From Rhodeus uyekii (taxonomy: Eukaryota; Chordata; Actinopteri; Cypriniformes; Acheilognathidae), in NCBI GenBank assembly GCA_037043235.1, contig JAWRVZ010000311.1:62001-126000 (forward strand): a stretch of DNA of 64,000 nucleotides. The letters run 5' to 3'. The first letter of the stretch is position 1; every line of letters begins with the position of its first letter. The notes beneath the pieces are model-generated. The model saw nothing but the letters and a program-made list of their open reading frames with translations. It was not told the origin of the DNA and searched no databases. A program made the translations under genes and the position numbers. Below, in pieces: positions 60,101 through 64,000 of the stretch.

Positions 60101-61943
60101 CTTTCGTTAATCTCCAGAACTCCATTAACGATATTTTAAATGAAATCTGAGAGCTTTCTCTCCCTCCATTGACGGTCTACACAACTAGATAAAAGGGAGA
60201 TTGTAAAACTAATCCATATGAATTGAGCGGTTTAGTCCAAATTTTCTGAAGAGACACAATCGCTTCATGTGATGAACAGATTGAATTTAGGCTTTTATTG
60301 GCATCAACATTGATCAGCGAATATAAACAGAAGCTCAACCTTTAAACCTCTTTGGTTCTTGTGGAAGCTCAAATGTACGGAGCCCCTAATGGTGACACGG
60401 TGAAGGAAAAATATATAATATGGAGATTAAAATTGTCCGCACTTTTGCTCGGCGGAATGCAAGCGTTTTTGCAAGGGAACGCAAAGCATTTGCTTTCTGC
60501 CATGAAATTTTCCATTCGCTCACAAAGAGCTCAAAAGGTTTTGCGAGTGAACACAGTTTCTTAGGGGAACGCAAAGGTTTTGCAAGCAAATTCAAAGTTT
60601 TCTTCCTCTCATCTAACTCGTCTATTTAGGGGTTCTGTACAAACGTGCTGCGTTACACATGACGTATGATGAACCTCATTGGTTCTCGCATGTCAAGCAA
60701 ACATGCTTGAGCTTTCGTTTATCACAACTGATGTGTACCTTGATGAATGTTTATATGTGAGTAAAAATAATAAGAGTGACTACCGCATTTTCCCGCATAT
60801 AACCCGCAGACGCAGATAATCCGCACCCTCATATAGCCCGTGGGTTTTGTGTAAAAAATTGTTGGCATAACCCGCACCTTTATATAACCTTTATATATGT
60901 CCACATAGGGGAGGGGCTGGTCACACAGAACATGTTTTTCTTGAATCAATATGTTTAACCATAGATTTATGAAATTTTTTGTGTAAGTTCACATTTCGAA
61001 TTTCAAATGTTGCTCTCATGACGTCAATTATCCATAACTGTTCAGGCTCGGTGCACAGTGCTTGTGGGTGAAATTCAAACAATAAGAAAACAAACACAAG
61101 TCAGAATCAGAATAAAAAGAAGCAGTCTCTCCTGCTGCACTCGTCCCTTTAAGAAGCGTGTTGTGTTGATCATCGGATGAGATAAGAGCCCGCCCTCATG
61201 GCAGCACAGCCAATCACGTCGTCTTGCATGATTGACAGGTCAGACAGCCAATCAGCGCCAGCTGTCAGAGTGATAGTACAAGCGCCAGAGAGAACAACCC
61301 TCCCAAGAAAGAAAATACAGCAAAAAAAAAAAAAAACTTACGTCCTTAGGGACGTAACAAATAATTTGAAATATTATCCCGTGTAAAAATGTGGGGTATA
61401 GCCCGCACCCGTATATAGCCCGCACCCCTGCAGGGTTTGTAAAATCTGGTATAACCCGCGGGTTATATGCGGGAAAATACGGTATGTCACTATGCTCTTG
61501 TGATGTGTCTGTAGGGAGAGAAGAGCAGTGTAGACTGGAAGGATCTGAACCTGGTTCTGCCCTGTTTGGAGTATCATAACAACACTTGGACCTGGCTGGA
61601 CTTCGCAATGGCAGTGAAGAGAGACAGTCGTAAGGCTCTGGTCGCACAGGTAATCACTCTTAAACACCTCAGTCCCAAACTCAACTTTTAAATGCATATG
61701 AGATTTTAGTTGTAATAGTGTTCAAATTCTATTATACTTCTGTCCCCAAATAAATAGATGATTAAGGAGAAGCTACGGTTGAAACCAGCCTCAGGCTCCG
61801 AGTCTCGAGGTAAAGCGACAGATGGGAAAGCAGACAGCAGCCTCCAGCAGCAAGTGGAGGACGAGAAGGCAAGACTTTTGATCGGCTTCAGCACCGCCGA
61901 CAGGAGCTCCAGCAAAAAGAGCATCTTCAGTCGCCGCAAATGA
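39336..61943 (+). CDS. bltp2: Bridge-like lipid transfer protein 2 (KIAA0100/hobbit)
   Basis: BLTP2 is a rod-shaped, ER-anchored lipid-transfer protein with a hydrophobic groove of repeating beta-groove (RBG) units acting at ER-plasma membrane contacts (fly hobbit, yeast Fmp27). 39 coding exons with GT-AG junctions and matching phases give 2216 residues (human about 2235): 39336-39403, 39511-39637, 40562-40611, 40688-40829, 41250-41368, 42925-42985, 43073-43262, 44098-44221, 44299-44423, 44511-44578, 44685-44821, 44917-45035, 46120-46307, 46419-46683, 46793-46998, 48476-49502, 50261-50452, 50536-50738, 50823-50941, 51030-51253, 51610-51800, 51954-52053, 52141-52340, 53166-53463, 53608-53765, 53849-54055, 54149-54248, 55685-55867, 55953-56074, 56165-56320, 56456-56577, 56664-56844, 56989-57075, 58681-58791, 58886-59021, 59692-59813, 59893-59994, 61515-61649, 61758-61943. 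The N-terminal membrane anchor is residues 2-23. WGPCWDPAW lies near residue 1080. A coiled-coil-like stretch lies at about 1772-1860. The end is KKSIFSRRK. ATG has A at -3. Exon 34 has a weak donor (GTCACT). Confidence 0.97.
41369..42924 (+). other. bltp2: bltp2 intron 5: dispersed repeat and 390-bp tandem duplication
   Basis: The intron holds a dispersed cyprinid element whose ends read ACTACCATTCAAA (about 41722) and, inverted, TTTGAATAGCAGT (about 42302). A segment of about 390 bases is duplicated in tandem (42027-42417 and 42418-42807). No coding sequence was seen. Confidence 0.65.
42027..42807 (+). repeat. Tandem duplication of a ~390-bp segment
   Basis: Both units begin CAAAATTGTGCAG (42027 and 42418) and end CCAACCAGTATATTGTG. 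In between, landmarks recur in the same order: CAAGCACAGCA, GTGCTGCTTAATAT, GAGGAAGCTCA, AAGAATCCCATTTAAAAT, TGTCACTTTTTATCAATTGA and CAATTAAATATCTGAAAT. Substitutions and small indels separate the copies. Confidence 0.8.
43263..44097 (+). other. bltp2: bltp2 intron 7, nothing recognised
   Basis: AT-rich intron without recognisable gene, RNA or well-defined mobile element. Confidence 0.5.
45036..46119 (+). other. bltp2: bltp2 intron 12, AT-rich
   Basis: No gene. Between about 45580 and 45790 there is an imperfect inverted repeat (CAAGTGACAAAAGCACATAAAATTACTAAAACTG facing its complement), which could fold into a long hairpin and suggests a degraded foldback MITE. Confidence 0.5.
46999..48475 (+). 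other. bltp2: bltp2 intron 15, AT-rich with TA microsatellite
   Basis: No gene recognised. A TA repeat lies at about 48083-48117. Open frames just upstream of the next exon are extensions of exon 16 into intron. Confidence 0.5.
49530..49848. mobile_element. hAT-like MITE interrupted by a SINE
   Basis: Left arm GATCCTGCTTCTGGAGGGCC ... TGTCCTGCAG; right arm inverted TTCTGCTTCTGAAGTGACCA ... TGTCCTGCAA. The arms pair and flank the SINE at 49601-49740. Confidence 0.65.
49601..49740 (+). mobile_element. SINE inside a hAT-like MITE
   Basis: Head CTGTAGCTCAAACAGTAGAG, degraded B-box, AAGAATTGATAAAATGCAT, and tail TTTGGATAAAACCATCTACC. It is more diverged than the copy at 50036. Confidence 0.7.
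50036..50166 (+). mobile_element. SINE, 5' part missing
   Basis: B-box GGGTTCGATCCCAGG, GCAAGAACTGATTCAATG, and the well-preserved tail GCTTTGGATAAAAGCGTCTG with CCAAATGCATAAATGTAAAT. Confidence 0.8.
51282..51564. mobile_element. MITE with TTAAAGGCTGGAATACAC ends
   Basis: Terminal inverted repeats TTAAAGGCTGGAATACAC (51282) and GTGTATTCCAGCCTTAA (to about 51564), with internal GACTTTCAAGTCG-like palindromes. It sits in the bltp2 intron after exon 20, only 28 bases from the donor. Confidence 0.7.
52469..53110. mobile_element. Tigger/pogo-like MITE with GGTACCTC ends
   Basis: Ends CATTGGTACCTCGAGATACG and, inverted, CAGTAGTACCTCAAGATACG, TA on both sides. Contains a (ACGT)n run at about 52722-52741. 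Internal body shared with 21474-22098. Confidence 0.8.
54280..54349 (-). mobile_element. SINE head fragment
   Basis: Minus strand: TTTCCTGTAGCAACGCCATG, B-box GGGTTCGAACCCAGG and GCAAGAACTGATTCAATG; no L2 tail. Confidence 0.6.
54927..55110. mobile_element. hAT-like MITE
   Basis: Ends CAGAAGTCTCCAACCCTGCT and, inverted, CAGGGGTAGTAAACCCTGAT; internal CAAACACACCTACACCAGCT and AATCAAGG. Pattern of the abundant fish hAT MITEs. Confidence 0.7.
55175..55576 (-). other. Unidentified 133-codon antisense open frame in bltp2 intron
   Basis: An uninterrupted frame starting ATG (MGEIVTLNGPDPNGIR...) and running to LLGHYVVVYPKN before a stop. Composition looks protein-like: a mixed helix-type stretch (AELLSIQARLKYTVIVKEAL) and balanced charges, unlike the low-complexity frames elsewhere in the window. 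I do not recognise the domain. It lies antisense inside a bltp2 intron, 65 bases from a hAT-like MITE, so a fragment of a mobile element or a retrocopy is more likely than a host gene. No splice context or promoter was identified. Confidence 0.3.
57076..58680 (+). other. bltp2: bltp2 intron 33, no gene seen
   Basis: 1.6 kb of AT-rich intron. A small SINE remnant (57818-57858, GCATTGCATTCAAGGAACAC type, minus orientation) is the only recognised element. Confidence 0.5.
59022..59691 (+). other. bltp2: bltp2 intron 35
   Basis: No gene or clear repeat. The 39 bases at 59439-59477 recur almost exactly inside a transposon copy at 60899-60937. Confidence 0.55.
60050..60780. mobile_element. Foldback MITE, second copy
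   Basis: Contains CTGAAGAGACACAATCGCTT, AACAGATTGAATTTAGGCTT and GATGAACCTCATTGGTTCTC, the inverse order of the copy at 820-1665. The middle (about 60365-60640) holds another inverted stretch around GCGAACGCAAAG-like repeats. Confidence 0.55.
60783..61482. mobile_element. TACCGTAT-ended MITE, copy 2
   Basis: Ends CCGCATTTTCCCGCATATAA and, inverted, CCGTATTTTCCCGCATATAA, TA on both sides. It carries the same internal CCAAT module as copy 1 (about 61020-61275) and an extra insert at about 60893-60958. Confidence 0.75.
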
Positions 61944-62945
61944 AACTCCTTCAAATAGGTGATGTCTTGAAGAAGCGCTGCTGTACCTTACAGCAGTACC
62001 CATCAGTGGGAAAGGGGGGGCACTATGATAAACAAACCATGTCTGAGGTCCCTCTCATCTTCACCAGTGGTGCCTTTAATCGTCCACGCTGGGTGTGGAC
62101 ATGAAAACCAGCACCATGTTCAAGACGTGATTACAGGCAATGAGAGGATGAGAGATTGTCATTCTACTGTCTAATATGAGTGCTGTACACCTAACATTGT
62201 TTTGCTCCTGTTGTGCCATAAATCATTTCAACATGTTTAAACTTAAACTACAAGTAGGATTAAATTATCTTTATCAATTAAGATAACATCCTCGCAGCAA
62301 TTCAACGGTTTATCTTTCCGTTATCTTTATTTGTGTTTCAAGCATTGTGACGCGCCTCCTGCTGGATCAGGAGATACTTCTGTATGTTGTCATACGGAGA
62401 AGCAAGAAGAATCTGAAATTCACATATACTGGAAAGCCATTTCATCGCACTAATAGTGAAATAGCCAAAAAGAAACATCAAGATTTTGACCGCTGTTGAG
62501 CTCAAGATTAAATTGTACTTTGTTAACCACTGTTTTACTGTACCAACTACATAGTGCAATACAAAAGCAAATGGACTGAAGATGAGTTGTTTTCTGGAAG
62601 TCATGGGAAGCTTCTTGTTTTCTGCCAGTTGTGCAGCCTGTCTGATTAATGCTTTGTAATTTTAACACTATGGCACTTTTTACACAAAGTATTTTCTGAT
62701 ATTTTTGTATCTGTGGTTATCTTCTGTACCATTTCAATAATGTCTTCTGATGCTGCTGATGTTTGCTTGTCAGTTTCAAAAGCGAAAGATGTTATTTCAG
62801 CTTGAATGTTTAAAAATGAGCACTATATTTCGATTTTCGTTCCTACACTTTGTCACACTTTTTCTTTGTACAAATATTGAAAGGTATTAAATGTCACGGA
62901 GCATGTACATTTATATTTGTCAATGAAATAAAATCAGGACCCAAT
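61944..62945 (+). other. bltp2: bltp2 3' UTR
   Basis: About 1 kb after the stop codon leading to a canonical AATAAA. Open frames here are not protein-like. Confidence 0.6.
62927..62932 (+). terminator. bltp2: bltp2 poly(A) signal AATAAA
   Basis: AATAAA about 985 bases after the stop codon, the first strong hexamer downstream in this strand. Use is inferred. Confidence 0.6.
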
Positions 62946-64000
62946 GAGCTCTTCAAACCATTCGTTTCTGGATTGGTCGTGATTTAAAGCTTTGATGCAT
63001 TTTATTATTAAGTAATCAATAATCAGTTCTAATAAGGATGCATCAATCATAGTATTTCTCTAAAACAGTTAACAGTGTGTGTAAGAAATTCTTACACAGA
63101 CTGAAAGATATTGCGAAGATTTTATAGTCACGTGTAGCTTCCAGAATTTCCTATAATAATTTTATCGCTCAGTACGTTATTACAAATACATTTATTTATT
63201 TTTCTACTGGACTTTAGAAACCACTTCCATCCCAAAGTATGCGAGTTACGTAATCAATCGATTATGACGTTTCAGATGCATAAGCGTGAGCATTATTTAT
63301 ATGTAAATATTAATGAGTGGGCGGCGCGCTCTCATGTGTATCAAAGGTTTGGACTCCGACTTATGTGCTTGATAAAACCACGTTATTATGTGTGGATATA
63401 AAAGATAATATAAGTAACTGATAATGGGATTCACGCTTTCCTGACGGACTTCTGTGGGAGAATAGGTTTGTTTTTATGGTGGCTCGCAAGTCGTTTTCTT
63501 TATTGTTTATAAAATGTGATGGGCGGCGACGGGAGTAAAGATAAGGTAAGAGTGTTTACACACCTCACACTGAATAACAGAGTAATAAATTGTACAAAAA
63601 CGCCGGGTGTACACAGTTGCATCGCTCTCATTTAAATATTGATTGTGCTTTGTAGTTTCGTGGGACTAAAATAGAGGCTAAAATCTCAATTTCATGAGGT
63701 AAAATGACATTGACGCGTGAGAGGTTGTCTCGTGTGTTGTTCGGTGAGATGTGATAATATGCTCTTAAATATATTAAGGTTCTTTATTAATATCGATAGT
63801 CCCATAAAGAACCTTTAACATGGAACCACTGATGATATTGATCCATACAATCAATTTGCTCAAATTACAGTTACACAACATTACTCAATGATTGACAGAT
63901 TATTAGTTAATACAAAAATATGTGTAGAAATGTAGAAAATAATGAAAACGTACAGGCTAAAGTAAACTTTTACCAATGTGTTATTATACAATTTAGCCAA
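62946..64000 (+). other. Downstream intergenic region, possible promoter of next gene
   Basis: AT-rich up to about 63300, then a CG-containing block (GGGCGGCGCGCTC at about 63319, GGGCGGCGACGGG at 63521). This may be the promoter and leader of a further + strand gene. No complete gene is visible before the window ends. Confidence 0.4.
63519..63545 (+). CDS. Possible first coding mini-exon of an unidentified gene
   Basis: ATG GGC GGC GAC GGG AGT AAA GAT AAG, directly followed by a strong donor GTAAGA. The ATG has G at -3 and G at +4. An in-frame TAA lies 7-9 bases upstream, so the reading frame cannot extend 5'. The predicted start MGGDGSKDK is too short to assign to a family. The remaining exons would be beyond the right edge. 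Confidence 0.25.

Larger units (their letters stand above)
59995..61514 (+). other. bltp2: bltp2 intron 37: foldback MITE and TACCGTAT-ended element
   Basis: The intron consists almost wholly of mobile DNA. A foldback MITE copy spans about 60050-60780 (inverted relative to the copy at 820-1665) and directly adjoins a TACCGTAT-type element at 60783-61482. No coding sequence. Confidence 0.65.

Overview
This window is nuclear DNA of a ray-finned fish, most likely a cyprinid. It has vertebrate-type genes with GT-AG introns, and its introns are packed with repeats familiar from carp and zebrafish relatives: tRNA-derived SINEs with an L2-like 3' tail, hAT and Tigger/pogo-like MITEs, foldback MITEs, L2-type LINE ends, and TG and TA microsatellites. 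No bacterial operon, phage, CRISPR array or rRNA gene is present.

Four protein-coding genes can be read exon by exon. (1) nxn (nucleoredoxin), + strand, 10908-28438. Seven coding exons encode the last 315 residues; the 5' coding exon is not visible and should lie left of the window, so 1-10907 is intron. (2) mrm3 (mitochondrial 16S rRNA 2'-O-ribose methyltransferase, formerly RNMTL1), - strand, 33801-30385, four exons, 431 aa, convergent with nxn. (3) glod4 (glyoxalase-domain protein 4), + strand, 34706-37073, nine exons, 298 aa, divergent from mrm3 across about 0.9 kb that must hold both promoters. (4) bltp2 (KIAA0100/hobbit, a bridge-like lipid transfer protein), + strand, 39336-61943, 39 coding exons, 2216 aa. 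A very short possible first coding exon of a further, unidentified + strand gene lies at 63519-63545.

The genes do not form a functional pathway: they are a redox-regulated signalling adaptor, a mitochondrial rRNA methylase, a glyoxalase-fold protein and a membrane-contact lipid channel. The nxn-mrm3-glod4 block matches the human 17p13.3 arrangement as I know it, whereas human KIAA0100 lies on 17q, so glod4 next to bltp2 is a fish-side arrangement.

The most interesting non-genic content is how the mobile elements are built: elements nested with clean target duplications, one internal module shared by elements with different terminal repeats, a 39-bp retro-insertion with a 7-bp target duplication, and a transposon copy carrying a patch that matches an intron of the same gene 1.5 kb away. 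I found no convincing new gene system; all four main genes belong to known families.
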